Shown here in pieces: positions 54,056 through 61,901 of a DNA stretch of 64,000 nucleotides. The position numbers and the translations under genes are program-made. The notes below the pieces were generated by a model. It was not told the origin of the DNA. It searched no databases and worked only from the letters and a program-made list of their open reading frames with translations. The DNA is from Afipia sp049747295 (GTDB taxonomy: Bacteria; Pseudomonadota; Alphaproteobacteria; Rhizobiales; Xanthobacteraceae): positions 1,364,001-1,428,000 of the forward strand of contig NZ_JBMHJM010000001.1 in assembly GCF_049747295.1 (NCBI RefSeq). Reading direction: 5' to 3'. The number at the start of each line of letters is the position of its first letter. Within the stretch, counting starts at the first letter, position 1.

Positions 54056-54315
54056 GTTTCTGCGACGGGAGCGAGCTTCTTCTCCAGCGCCTCGATGCGC
54101 GCTTTCAGAGCTTCGTTTTCCTCGCGCGCCAGACGGGCCATATCCTTGACAGCCTCGAACTCCTCGCGCTTGACCAGATCGAGGTCGCGAAGGATGCGCT
54201 CCGCCTGTGTACGGATCACCGTCTCCATTTCGCGCTTCACGCCCTGTGCTGCGCCTGCCGCATCGTTCATCAGCCGCGCAACGTCGTCAAAAAACCGGTT
54301 GGTGGTCTGCGTCAT
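54052..54315 (-). CDS. UbiK-like (BMFP/DUF526) accessory factor
   Basis: From the ATG at 54313-54315 (GGAG upstream) the protein is 87 residues. MTQTTNRFFDDVARLMNDAAGAAQGVKREMETVI opens a membrane-fusogenic helix, and LVKREEFEAVKDMARLAREENEALKARIEALEKKL forms the C-terminal coiled coil. This is the UbiK/BMFP family; E. coli UbiK assists ubiquinone synthesis under oxygen. Trimerisation through the coiled coil is known for the family. The stop overlaps the downstream YdeI start; divergent from lgt with 124 bp between. An upstream extension to 54489 is not family-like. Confidence 0.88.
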   Translation of the reverse strand: MTQTTNRFFDDVARLMNDAAGAAQGVKREMETVIRTQAERILRDLDLVKREEFEAVKDMARLAREENEALKARIEALEKKLAPVAET

Positions 54316-54439
54316 AATCAAACTCCGAAAGACGATTTGCCGCGTGCGGCCCGTTGAGACAATGGTGATAGCGCAGCCGCGACGCAAGATGTAAGAAGCC
54401 CAATCCGAGCCCCGCCATCCTTGCCGGAACCATCCGTTC

Positions 54440-55285
54440 ATGATGCTGACCATCACATTCCCCGTCTTCGACCCCATCGCCATCGCCATCGGGCCGATCG
54501 CGATCCGGTGGTACGCGCTCGCCTATATCGGCGGCATTGTACTCGGCTGGATCTACGCACGCAAAATCATTCGCAGCGAGCGGCTGTGGGGCGGCAAGGT
54601 GCCGTTCACAGTGGTCGATTTCGATGATTTCATCCTGTGGGTGACGCTCGGCATCATTCTCGGCGGCCGCACCGGCTATGTGCTGTTCTACAATCTTTCT
54701 TATTTCATGCAGCATCCGCCGGAAATCTTCGAGCTGTGGAAAGGTGGCATGTCCTTCCACGGCGGCTTCACAGGCTGCGTCATTGCCGTGTTGCTGTTTG
54801 GCTGGAAGCGTAACATTTCTGTCTTATCGCTCGGCGACGTGACCTGCGCGGTCGGGCCGATCGGATTGCTGCTCGGGCGTTTGGCGAACTTCGTCAACAG
54901 CGAATTGTGGGGCCGCCACGCGGATTCGAGCGTGCCGTGGGCAATGGTTTTCCCCAATGGCGGGCCGCTGCCGCGCCACCCAAGCCAGCTTTATGAAGCC
55001 GGGCTCGAAGGCATCGTACTGTTCATCATTCTGGCGCTGCTGATTCGCGCCGGTGCGCTGAAACGTCCCGGGCTCATCATTGGTGCGTTTGCGACGTTCT
55101 ATGGCATCTTCCGCATTACCGGTGAATTCTTCCGTGAACCCGATCCGCAGCTGGGTTTTCTGTGGGGCGGATTGACCATGGGAATGTTACTGTCGATTCC
55201 AATGATTATCGCGGGCGTCGCGTTCATGCTCACCGCATGGAAGCGAGGTCCCCGAAACTCCGATGTTGGGGCAACTAAGGCGTGA
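54440..55285 (+). CDS. lgt: Prolipoprotein diacylglyceryl transferase
   Basis: Lgt adds the diacylglyceryl group to the lipobox Cys of prelipoproteins in the inner membrane. The 281-residue protein has about seven spans. Conserved blocks are AIRWYALAYIGGIVLGW, GGMSFHGGFTGCVIAVLLFG and the Lgt signature GRLANFVNSELWGR (Arg and Asn essential), then PRHPSQLYEAGLEGIVLF. The double Met at 54440 is used. A pair of CTAG hairpin elements follows immediately after the stop and before the next gene. Confidence 0.96.
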   Translation: MMLTITFPVFDPIAIAIGPIAIRWYALAYIGGIVLGWIYARKIIRSERLWGGKVPFTVVDFDDFILWVTLGIILGGRTGYVLFYNLSYFMQHPPEIFELWKGGMSFHGGFTGCVIAVLLFGWKRNISVLSLGDVTCAVGPIGLLLGRLANFVNSELWGRHADSSVPWAMVFPNGGPLPRHPSQLYEAGLEGIVLFIILALLIRAGALKRPGLIIGAFATFYGIFRITGEFFREPDPQLGFLWGGLTMGMLLSIPMIIAGVAFMLTAWKRGPRNSDVGATKA

Positions 55286-55310
55286 GGTTCGGAACGCATG
55301 GTTGCCCGGA

Positions 55311-55476
55311 CTAGTACCGCCGATTTGAAGTCCCTGCATCACTCGCGGCAATCGCGCGACAGGACTTCAAATCGAAAGCGGTACTAGAATCATAGTTTTG
55401 CTAGTACCCTTTGCTTTCCGAAGTTCGTTAAGGCGGATGTGGCGATGGATCACGAACTTCGGAAAGCGGGTACTAG
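55311..55476. repeat. Paired CTAG-bounded hairpins with 13-nt linker
   Basis: Hairpin 1 (55311-55387): CTAGTACCGC outer and CGATTTGAAGTCC inner stem, with a 3-nt bulge on the right arm. Linker AATCATAGTTTTG at 55388-55400. Hairpin 2 (55401-55476): CTAGTACCC outer and GCTTTCCGAAGTTCGT inner stem, with bulge TTT on the left arm. Its final CTAG at 55473-55476 is shared with the next element. Confidence 0.92.
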
Positions 55477-55589
55477 TGTGGCGACTCTGACGTTCCTTTC
55501 AGTTTTGCTGCGCACTCTTCGAAGGAACGTTCTGACATTCGTAAAGTGCCTGCTGCGGGGTCATACGAATGTCAGAACCGGAACACTAG
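55473..55589. repeat. Collapsed CTAG hairpin pair
   Basis: It starts CTAGTGTGGCGACTCTGACG and ends in GGAACACTAG, but only inner stems pair: ACGTTCCTT with AAGGAACGT, and TTCTGACATTCGTA with TACGAATGTCAGAA. The outer right arm of the first hairpin, the linker and the outer left arm of the second are missing, so a deletion has joined two hairpins (junction near 55530). The start codon of the next gene is 15 bp beyond. Confidence 0.8.
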
Positions 55590-55603
55590 CCTGAAGGATC
55601 GCC

Positions 55604-56743
55604 GTGCCTGATTATGGTCCCCTTGAAACCTTGATCCGCAACCAGATCGCGAAAAATGGCCCGATGCCGGTTTCGCGCTACATGCAGATGTGCCTGACGC
55701 ATCCGCAGTACGGCTATTATCTGAAGCGGGATCCGCTTGGGCGCGACGGTGATTTCATTACCGCGCCTGAAGTCAGCCAGATGTTCGGCGAACTGGTGGG
55801 GCTGTGGGCCGCATCGGTCTGGAACGCCATGGGCATGCCCGAGCATGTCATGTTCATCGAACTGGGGCCCGGCCGCGGCACCATGATGGCGGACGCGCTC
55901 CGCGCGATCCGCATTCTCCCGGCCTTTCACCAGGCGATCAGCGTTCATCTGGTGGAAGCGAGTCCGACGCTGCGAGAGCGGCAGCGCCTCAAGCTCGGCG
56001 ATATCGCCCATGTCGAATGGTACGGAAGCATCGATGAAGTTCCGGAAGGACCCGCCATCATTCTTGCCAACGAGTATTTCGATGCACTGCCGATCCATCA
56101 GGCGGTGAAGCGGGAAAGTGGATGGCACGAGCGCGTCATCGAGATAGATGACGAGATCTTCGCTTATGGCGTGGCGAAGGATCCGATGCCGCGTTTCGAC
56201 GTCCTGCTGCCGCCGCATGTCCGTGCTGCGCCGAACGGGGCAATCTTCGAATGGCGGCCGAACACTGAAATCATGACAATCGCCCGCCGCATCCGCGAGC
56301 AAGGCGGCGCTGCGCTGATCCTTGATTACGGCCATGTCCGGAGCGACGCGGGCGACACGTTCCAGGCCGTCGCGAAGCACGCTTTCGCCAATCCCCTGCA
56401 GAATCCCGGCGATGCCGACGTCACCGCGCATGTGGATTTTCAGGCACTGGCGCGCGGAGCCGAGGATATCGGTGCGCGTGCGCATGGACCCGTCGAGCAA
56501 GGCGCGTTTCTAAGCCGACTCGGCATCGAAACCCGGGCGCAGACCCTGATGAAGAACGCATCGCCGGAACAGTCGGCGATCATTTCATCGGCGCTGAAAC
56601 GCCTGACAGGTTCGGGAAAGGAAGGGATGGGGTCGCTCTTTAAAGTGCTTGGGATCTCCCATCCCGAGATCGAAGTGCTCGCCGCACTGTCCGATCACGA
56701 GCCCGCCATGGGCGGCACGCTCAACGGAGTTCTCAAGCCATGA
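55604..56743 (+). CDS. MidA/NDUFAF7-type SAM-dependent methyltransferase
   Basis: A 379-residue class-I methyltransferase of the COG1565 group. PMPVSRYMQMCLTHPQYGYY, GDFITAPEVSQMFGELVGLW and FIELGPGRGTMMADALR (SAM-binding GxGxG-like loop) are its conserved blocks. ILANEYFDALPIHQ and ALILDYGHVRSDAGDTFQAV follow. The mitochondrial homologue NDUFAF7 methylates an arginine in complex I; the bacterial role is not settled. The start is GTG at 55604 with AAGGA upstream. Its last 4 bases overlap the pgeF start (ATGA), so the two are coupled. In many alphaproteobacteria it lies in the order lgt-midA-pgeF, as here. Confidence 0.92.
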   Translation: MPDYGPLETLIRNQIAKNGPMPVSRYMQMCLTHPQYGYYLKRDPLGRDGDFITAPEVSQMFGELVGLWAASVWNAMGMPEHVMFIELGPGRGTMMADALRAIRILPAFHQAISVHLVEASPTLRERQRLKLGDIAHVEWYGSIDEVPEGPAIILANEYFDALPIHQAVKRESGWHERVIEIDDEIFAYGVAKDPMPRFDVLLPPHVRAAPNGAIFEWRPNTEIMTIARRIREQGGAALILDYGHVRSDAGDTFQAVAKHAFANPLQNPGDADVTAHVDFQALARGAEDIGARAHGPVEQGAFLSRLGIETRAQTLMKNASPEQSAIISSALKRLTGSGKEGMGSLFKVLGISHPEIEVLAALSDHEPAMGGTLNGVLKP

Positions 56744-57501
56744 AGTTCGGATCGTCTTTGCTGCTCGCAGTGCCCGGCCTGCGGCATGCATTCTTCACCC
56801 GTGAAGGCGGCGTTTCGGACGGCATCTACGCGAGCCTCAATGGCGGTGTCGGGTCCAAGGACAATCCTGCACATGTCGCGGAAAACCGCCGGCGCATGGC
56901 TGAAGAACTCAAGGTCGGACCGGCGCATTTCCTCACCGCCTTCCAGGTTCATTCCCCTGATGTCGTGACCGTCACCGATCCGTGGGAGACGCGCCCGCAC
57001 GCCGACGCCATGGTGACCAAGACGCCGGGCCTCGCGCTTGGCGTGTCTGCCGCCGATTGCGGGCCGATCCTGTTCGTCGATCCGCAGGCACGCGTCATCG
57101 GGGCCGCGCACTCCGGCTGGAAGGGCGCCATCGGCGGCGTGCTTGAATCGACCATCAGCGCCATGGAAGGGCTCGGCGCCGCGCGCAGCAACATCATTTC
57201 CGCGATCGGCCCACTGATCCGGCAGCAGAACTATGAGGTTGGCGCGGAATTCGTCGCGCGCTTTGTCGAAGCTGACGCAGACAATGCTGCATTCTTCGTT
57301 CCGTCCTCACGCGCCAACCATTCGATGTTCGACCTTGCCGGTTACATCCGGCGGAGGCTGGAGCGCGCAGGCATTCTGATGATCGACGATGTCGATGTCT
57401 GCACCTACGCCGATGAGCGGATGTTCAGCTATCGCCGCTCGGTTCACCGCAAGGAGCCGGACTACGGGCGCAATATCCACGCCATCGTGCTGGAAGGCTG
57501 A
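56740..57501 (+). CDS. pgeF: Polyphenol oxidase/purine nucleosidase family (PgeF, YfiH)
   Basis: A 253-residue cytoplasmic protein. AFFTREGGVSDGIYASLNGGVGSKDNP opens the family pattern, and the metal/catalytic triad is visible in TAFQVHSPDVV (His), SAADCGPILF (Cys) and IGAAHSGWKGAIGGVL (His). ERMFSYRRS closes it. Members have been called laccases (DUF152), but human FAMIN and E. coli YfiH act on purine nucleosides or peptidoglycan precursors. It overlaps the upstream methyltransferase gene by 4 nt. Confidence 0.93.
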   Translation: MKFGSSLLLAVPGLRHAFFTREGGVSDGIYASLNGGVGSKDNPAHVAENRRRMAEELKVGPAHFLTAFQVHSPDVVTVTDPWETRPHADAMVTKTPGLALGVSAADCGPILFVDPQARVIGAAHSGWKGAIGGVLESTISAMEGLGAARSNIISAIGPLIRQQNYEVGAEFVARFVEADADNAAFFVPSSRANHSMFDLAGYIRRRLERAGILMIDDVDVCTYADERMFSYRRSVHRKEPDYGRNIHAIVLEG

Positions 57502-57767
57502 GCGCTGGAAGGCTGGCAAAGCCGCCTCCGTCGCCCCCGGTCTCAGTGAGCCGGCGCTCCGAAATGAGGCTGTCCCTTTTATGAAAAAAGATGGTTTACA
57601 ACTCGTAAACTCATTGTTTTTTCTAACCTTTTCACGACCACTTTATTAACACCGAGGGCGAGAGACACGTCGGCGCCCTAGACGTTAATGCATTTTAACG
57701 ATATCGCTCGGCCCGTCCTGCAGACGAATTGACCCTGCGGGCGGGTGATATTCGGGCGACGACAGGC

Positions 57768-58385
57768 ATGAATTCCGTGGCACGTATGACGGTTTGGGGA
57801 TCGCTGCGATACTTGCGCCTCCCCCTCCTGTTCGCTCTGCTTTGCATTACATCAGGCTGCATGGCGACCGGGCCAGAGTCCGCCCCGGCGAGTTCAGGCT
57901 TCGGGCCGACGGTTGCTTTCGAGTCGGTCGATGGCCCACCGCCGCAGGTGTTCGACCGCCTGGTCCGTGCGCTGGAAACCGAATCCGCAGGCCGGAGTTT
58001 TAGCGTTGTCTCCCGCGAGGCCGGTGCGGCCTACCGAATCCGCAGCTATCTTTCCGCGCAGGTTGCGCGCAACGGCAAAACCACCATCGCCTGGGTCTGG
58101 GATGTCTATGATCGCGACCAACAGCGCGCCCTGCGCCTGAGCGGCGAGGAGCCTGCCGGTAAGGCTGGCCGGGACGCCTGGAGCGCCGCCGACGATCAGA
58201 TGATGCGGAAAATCGCCCAGGCGGGCCTCGGCGGACTCAGTGCCGTCATGAGCGGGGCTGCCGCTCCCGTCCCGGACGCCCCGATTCCGGGGGCCCCATC
58301 TTCCGGACCTGCCGTCGCACAGGCGGATTCGGACCAAACCGAGCCTGCGGCCGAGACCACGGTGCTCGCCTTCAGCGCCCATTAA
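57768..58385 (+). CDS. Lipoprotein of unknown function
   Basis: From ATG 57768 the protein is 205 residues. A lipoprotein signal peptide LRLPLLFALLCITSGC has a lipobox ending SGC at about Cys26. The mature part is a soluble alpha/beta domain (VAFESVDGPPPQVFDRLVRALETES, TTIAWVWDVYDRDQQRALRLSGEE), followed by a Pro/Ala-rich low-complexity stretch. I recognise it as conserved upstream of prs in relatives, but not as a named family. The start at 57729 would add 13 residues before the signal peptide and is not favoured. Confidence 0.82.
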   Translation: MNSVARMTVWGSLRYLRLPLLFALLCITSGCMATGPESAPASSGFGPTVAFESVDGPPPQVFDRLVRALETESAGRSFSVVSREAGAAYRIRSYLSAQVARNGKTTIAWVWDVYDRDQQRALRLSGEEPAGKAGRDAWSAADDQMMRKIAQAGLGGLSAVMSGAAAPVPDAPIPGAPSSGPAVAQADSDQTEPAAETTVLAFSAH

Positions 58386-58543
58386 GGATGGAGGCTCCTG
58401 AAGCTGCGGTTTTTGCAGGAAAATCGCAGGCTTCGTATTGCCAGCCTTGTCATCTCCTTGTTATCACCTCGCGCGCGCGGGAGAGCGCGGGTCATCCAGT
58501 TCCATAGGTAGCTGATATGTTGAAGAGCGTTTCCCCCATGTCA

Positions 58544-58561
58544 CGAGGAGAAGCTGCCATT
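58544..58561 (+). promoter_or_regulatory. Ribosome-binding site that decides the prs start
   Basis: GAGGAG at 58544-58549 is followed, nine bases on, by an ATT codon at 58559-58561. ATG codons at 58517 and 58538 lack comparable sites. This argues for initiation at ATT, the same rare start used by infC. Confidence 0.65.
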
Positions 58562-59512
58562 TCAGCGAAAAACGGTTCCATCAAGCTGGTCGCCGGCAAT
58601 TCGAACCCCGAATTGGCGCAGGCCATCTCGTCATGGCTCAACGTGCCGATGACGAAGGCCAGCGTGCGCCGCTTTGCCGATATGGAAGTGTTCGTCGAGA
58701 TCCAGGAGAACGTACGCGGCTCGGACGTGTTCGTCCTTCAGTCGACATCGTATCCCGCCAATGACCATCTGATGGAATTGCTGATCATCACAGATGCGCT
58801 GCGCCGCGCCTCCGCGCGCCGCATCACCGCGGTGATCCCCTATTTCGGCTATGCCCGGCAGGACCGCAAAGCCGGTGGCCGTACGCCAATTTCTGCAAAA
58901 CTGGTCGCAAACCTCATTACACATGCCGGTGCTGATCGCGTCATGACGCTCGATCTGCATGCCGCTCAGATCCAGGGCTTCTTCGATATTCCAACCGACA
59001 ACCTTTTTGGTTCGCCGGTGATGGTGCGTGACATCAAGGAACGGTTCGATCTCGGCAACCTGATGGTGGTGTCGCCGGACGTCGGCGGCGTGGTCCGCGC
59101 ACGCGGCCTCGCCAAGCGCATCAACGCGCCGCTGGCGATTATCGACAAGCGCCGCGAACGCGCCGGTGAATCCGAAGTCATGAACGTGATCGGCGAAGTG
59201 GCGGGCTATACCTGCATCCTGATCGACGACATTGTGGACTCCGGCGGCACGCTGGTGAACGCGGCCGACGCCCTGCTCGCCAACGGCGCGAAGGACGTCT
59301 ACGCCTACATTACCCACGGTGTCCTTTCCGGCGGCGCCGTCGCCCGTATCACCTCTTCCAAACTGAAAGAGCTGGTCATCACGGACTCCATCCAGCCGAC
59401 CGAAGCCGTGCGCAAGGCTCCGAACATCAGGACGATTTCAATCTCCGCCCTGATCGGCGAAGCCATCGGCCGGACTGCATCCGAAGAGTCGGTTTCCAGC
59501 CTGTTCGATTGA
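58559..59512 (+). CDS. prs: Ribose-phosphate pyrophosphokinase
   Basis: Prs makes PRPP from ribose-5-phosphate and ATP for nucleotides, His and Trp. With the ATT start the protein is 317 residues, exactly the usual bacterial length, and reads SAKNGSIKLVAGNSNPELAQ from residue 2 as in orthologues. Motifs: RRFADMEVFVEIQENVRG, IPYFGYARQDRKAGGRTPISAK, the PRPP loop LIDDIVDSGGTLVNAA, and DRVMTLDLHAAQIQGFFDIP. If an upstream ATG (58517 or 58538) is used, 14 or 7 atypical residues are added. Confidence 0.95.
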   Translation: MSAKNGSIKLVAGNSNPELAQAISSWLNVPMTKASVRRFADMEVFVEIQENVRGSDVFVLQSTSYPANDHLMELLIITDALRRASARRITAVIPYFGYARQDRKAGGRTPISAKLVANLITHAGADRVMTLDLHAAQIQGFFDIPTDNLFGSPVMVRDIKERFDLGNLMVVSPDVGGVVRARGLAKRINAPLAIIDKRRERAGESEVMNVIGEVAGYTCILIDDIVDSGGTLVNAADALLANGAKDVYAYITHGVLSGGAVARITSSKLKELVITDSIQPTEAVRKAPNIRTISISALIGEAIGRTASEESVSSLFD

Positions 59513-59964
59513 CGAGTTCTCCCTCAGCGCAGAACTGAATGACACCGTCTCCGGCAAAGCCGGGACGCATGCGGCTGCCGGCACCGCAGACATCCGAATA
59601 GTGGCGCGTCGCGGGCCTCAACCGAGCCTTGACCGGACCCGCGCTGCGCGAATTCACTCCACCAGACTCGTCTCCCGGGAATCCGATTCCGTTTTGTTCT
59701 CACTCCGAGCGACGCGGCCGCGCTGTGCCTGTTGATGACCGACGAAATCTTGGTGATTGCCTGTGGACGGGATTCGGCGCGGCGTTGCGCGGATTCCGCA
59801 AATCACTGATCAATCCTGTCACACGAGGTTGACGCTCCGGTGCACGCGATTCAGACTTGAATCACCGTGCTTCACCAAGCGGTTTCCTTGCGGCGACAGT
59901 GATCGCGCGTGTCTGGCGTTTCGTTTCGCGTTCCCATCCCACAACAGCACAGGATGAAGGCAGT
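59513..59964. other. Intergenic region between prs and the YbjN gene
   Basis: 452 bp. CTCCGGC-AAA-GCCGGGA near 59560 is a weak hairpin, perhaps an attenuator or terminator for prs. A plus-strand frame from 59629 shows no protein character. No tRNA or other RNA was recognised. Confidence 0.45.
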
Positions 59965-60465
59965 ATGTCCCTTCTGGACATCACAACGGATTCGCGGAAC
60001 AGCCCGCTCACAGTTGTCGAAGACATCGCGTCTTCCAACGATTGGACATTCGAGCGCTCCGGACAGGATGAGGTCACAATCCTCACCCGCGGACAATGGA
60101 CCGACTATCAATTGTCGTTCACCTGGATGGGCGAGATCGATGCGCTGCATCTTGCCTGCGCGTTCGACATGAAAATCCCCGAGGTGCGGCGTGCGGAAAC
60201 CCAGCGCATCATCGCGGCGATCAATGAGCAGTTATGGATCGGTCATTTCGACGTGTGGACCAGCACGGGATCGGTGATGTACCGGCAAGCACTGCTGCTT
60301 CCGGGCGGGATGCTGGCCTCGCCGACCCAATGCGAGATGATGCTGGAAGGCGCGCTGCATGCCTGCGAGCGCTACTATCCCGCCTTGCAATTTGTGGCGT
60401 GGGCCGGAAAGACGGCTTCGGAAGCCATGGCCGCCGCACTGTTCGATACGGCAGGCGAAGCGTAA
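59965..60465 (+). CDS. YbjN-domain protein
   Basis: From ATG 59965 the protein is 166 residues. VVEDIASSNDWTFERSGQDEVTIL and QLSFTWMGEIDALHLACAFDMKIPE, then INEQLWIGHFDVWTSTGSVMYRQALLLPGG and MLEGALHACERYYPALQFVAWAG, match the YbjN fold (a class-I type III chaperone-like fold). YbjN affects motility and stress responses in E. coli; the mechanism is not known. It lies upstream of GNAT and proC, an order I recall in relatives; the three are probably cotranscribed. Confidence 0.88.
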   Translation: MSLLDITTDSRNSPLTVVEDIASSNDWTFERSGQDEVTILTRGQWTDYQLSFTWMGEIDALHLACAFDMKIPEVRRAETQRIIAAINEQLWIGHFDVWTSTGSVMYRQALLLPGGMLASPTQCEMMLEGALHACERYYPALQFVAWAGKTASEAMAAALFDTAGEA

Positions 60466-60480
60466 CGCTTCGAGGTCGAC

Positions 60481-60915
60481 GTGAGCATCCCGACAATAGT
60501 GGTCACGGATTCGCCAAGCAGCGCGGATCGCGAGGCCATCACGCAAGCTTTGGTCGCTTTCAACGACAAGGTGGCGGGCCCTTCAGGCTTTCAGCCGCTT
60601 GCTGTTCTTGTCCAGGACAGTGATGGCAACACCATTGGCGGTTTGTGGGGCAAGACGAGCTACGACTGGCTCGTCGTCGAACTATTCGTTGTGCCCGAAC
60701 AGTTCCGAGGACAGGATCTCGGCTCCAGTCTCCTGTCCCGCGCGGAAGCTGCCGCGCGCGAGCGCGGCTGTATCGGTGCCTGGCTCGATACCTATGAATT
60801 TCAGGCCCTCGGGTTCTACCAAAAGCAGGGCTACGAACTATTCGGAACGGTCGACGACCACCCGCGCGGATCGCGCCGCTTCTTCGTCAAGAAGCTGTTT
60901 CAACCGCTCACATAG
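60481..60915 (+). CDS. GNAT family N-acetyltransferase
   Basis: A 144-residue acetyltransferase starting at GTG 60481. The acetyl-CoA loop is VVPEQFRGQDLGSSLLSRAEAAARERG (Q/R-x-x-G-x-G/A type), followed by CIGAWLDTYEFQALGFYQKQGYELFGTV. This small GNAT style often acetylates an amine or amino acid; the acceptor is unknown. It follows the YbjN gene by 15 bp. Confidence 0.9.
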   Translation: MSIPTIVVTDSPSSADREAITQALVAFNDKVAGPSGFQPLAVLVQDSDGNTIGGLWGKTSYDWLVVELFVVPEQFRGQDLGSSLLSRAEAAARERGCIGAWLDTYEFQALGFYQKQGYELFGTVDDHPRGSRRFFVKKLFQPLT

Positions 60916-61039
60916 CGCCTCGGACACCCGTATCGACGCGCCCCGTGCGAATGCCGCCTTGTTGCGGGCGCCCTGACGGCATACAAAATTCTCCACTTGG
61001 AACCCCGCCGTCTAACGGCGCGACGCGAGTATCACGCCT

Positions 61040-61873
61040 ATGACGTCATCTTCCGCCGATACATTGAGAAATTTTCACGGCACGATCCTCCTTGCCGGTG
61101 CGGGAAAGATGGGGGGAGCCATGCTCTCCGGCTGGCTTGCGCAGGGGATCGATACCAAGCACGTCGCGATGGTCGAACCCAATCCGTCGGACGAGACGCG
61201 GGGCTTCGCGGCCCGCGGTGTCCGCCTCAATCCAACCGCAAATGACTTGAGCACCGTGGACGTGCTGGTTCTCGCGGTGAAGCCGCAAATGTTCGCGGAG
61301 GTGGGCCCGCAGCTGAAGCCATTCATTTCACCGGCCACGCTCGTTGTATCGATCATGGCGGGAACGACCATCGCAACGATCGAGACCATTTGCGGCGGCA
61401 AGGTGATCCGCGCCATGCCGAACACACCGGCATCGGTTGGCCGCGGCATCACGGTTGCCGTGCCATCAAAAGACGTCTCGCCGGACCAGCGGGCAACCAC
61501 CGATGCCATGCTGAGCGCCATTGGTGCGGTCGAATGGGTCGACGACGAAGCGCTGATGGACGCCGTGACGGCGGTGTCGGGCTCCGGTCCTGCCTACGTG
61601 TTCCTGCTCGCTGAGGAACTCGAACGGGCCGGCATTGCTGCGGGATTGCCCGCCGCGCTCGCCACCAAGCTTGCCCGCGAAACCGTCGCAGGTTCGGGCG
61701 AACTCCTGCATCGCTCCTATCTGGACAGTGCCACGCTGCGCAAGAACGTGACGTCGCCAGGCGGGACGACCGCTGCTGCACTTGAAGTGCTGATGGCTGC
61801 GGATGGATTCGAGCCGCTGCTCACACGTGCCGTTGCGGCCGCGACCAAGCGATCGAAAGAGCTGGCGAAATAA
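61040..61873 (+). CDS. proC: Pyrroline-5-carboxylate reductase
   Basis: ProC reduces pyrroline-5-carboxylate to proline with NAD(P)H. The 277-residue protein has the Rossmann loop LLAGAGKMGGAMLSGWLAQG at residues 15-34, VLVLAVKPQMFAEV, SIMAGTTIATIE, RAMPNTPASVGRGITV, and the family signature AVSGSGPAYVFLLAEELERAGIAAGLPAALATKLARETVAGS in the dimerising domain. Convergent with the sensor kinase gene. Confidence 0.96.
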   Translation: MTSSSADTLRNFHGTILLAGAGKMGGAMLSGWLAQGIDTKHVAMVEPNPSDETRGFAARGVRLNPTANDLSTVDVLVLAVKPQMFAEVGPQLKPFISPATLVVSIMAGTTIATIETICGGKVIRAMPNTPASVGRGITVAVPSKDVSPDQRATTDAMLSAIGAVEWVDDEALMDAVTAVSGSGPAYVFLLAEELERAGIAAGLPAALATKLARETVAGSGELLHRSYLDSATLRKNVTSPGGTTAAALEVLMAADGFEPLLTRAVAAATKRSKELAK

Positions 61874-61901
61874 TCCACCGTTTCGACGTCGACCGACCTG
61901 C

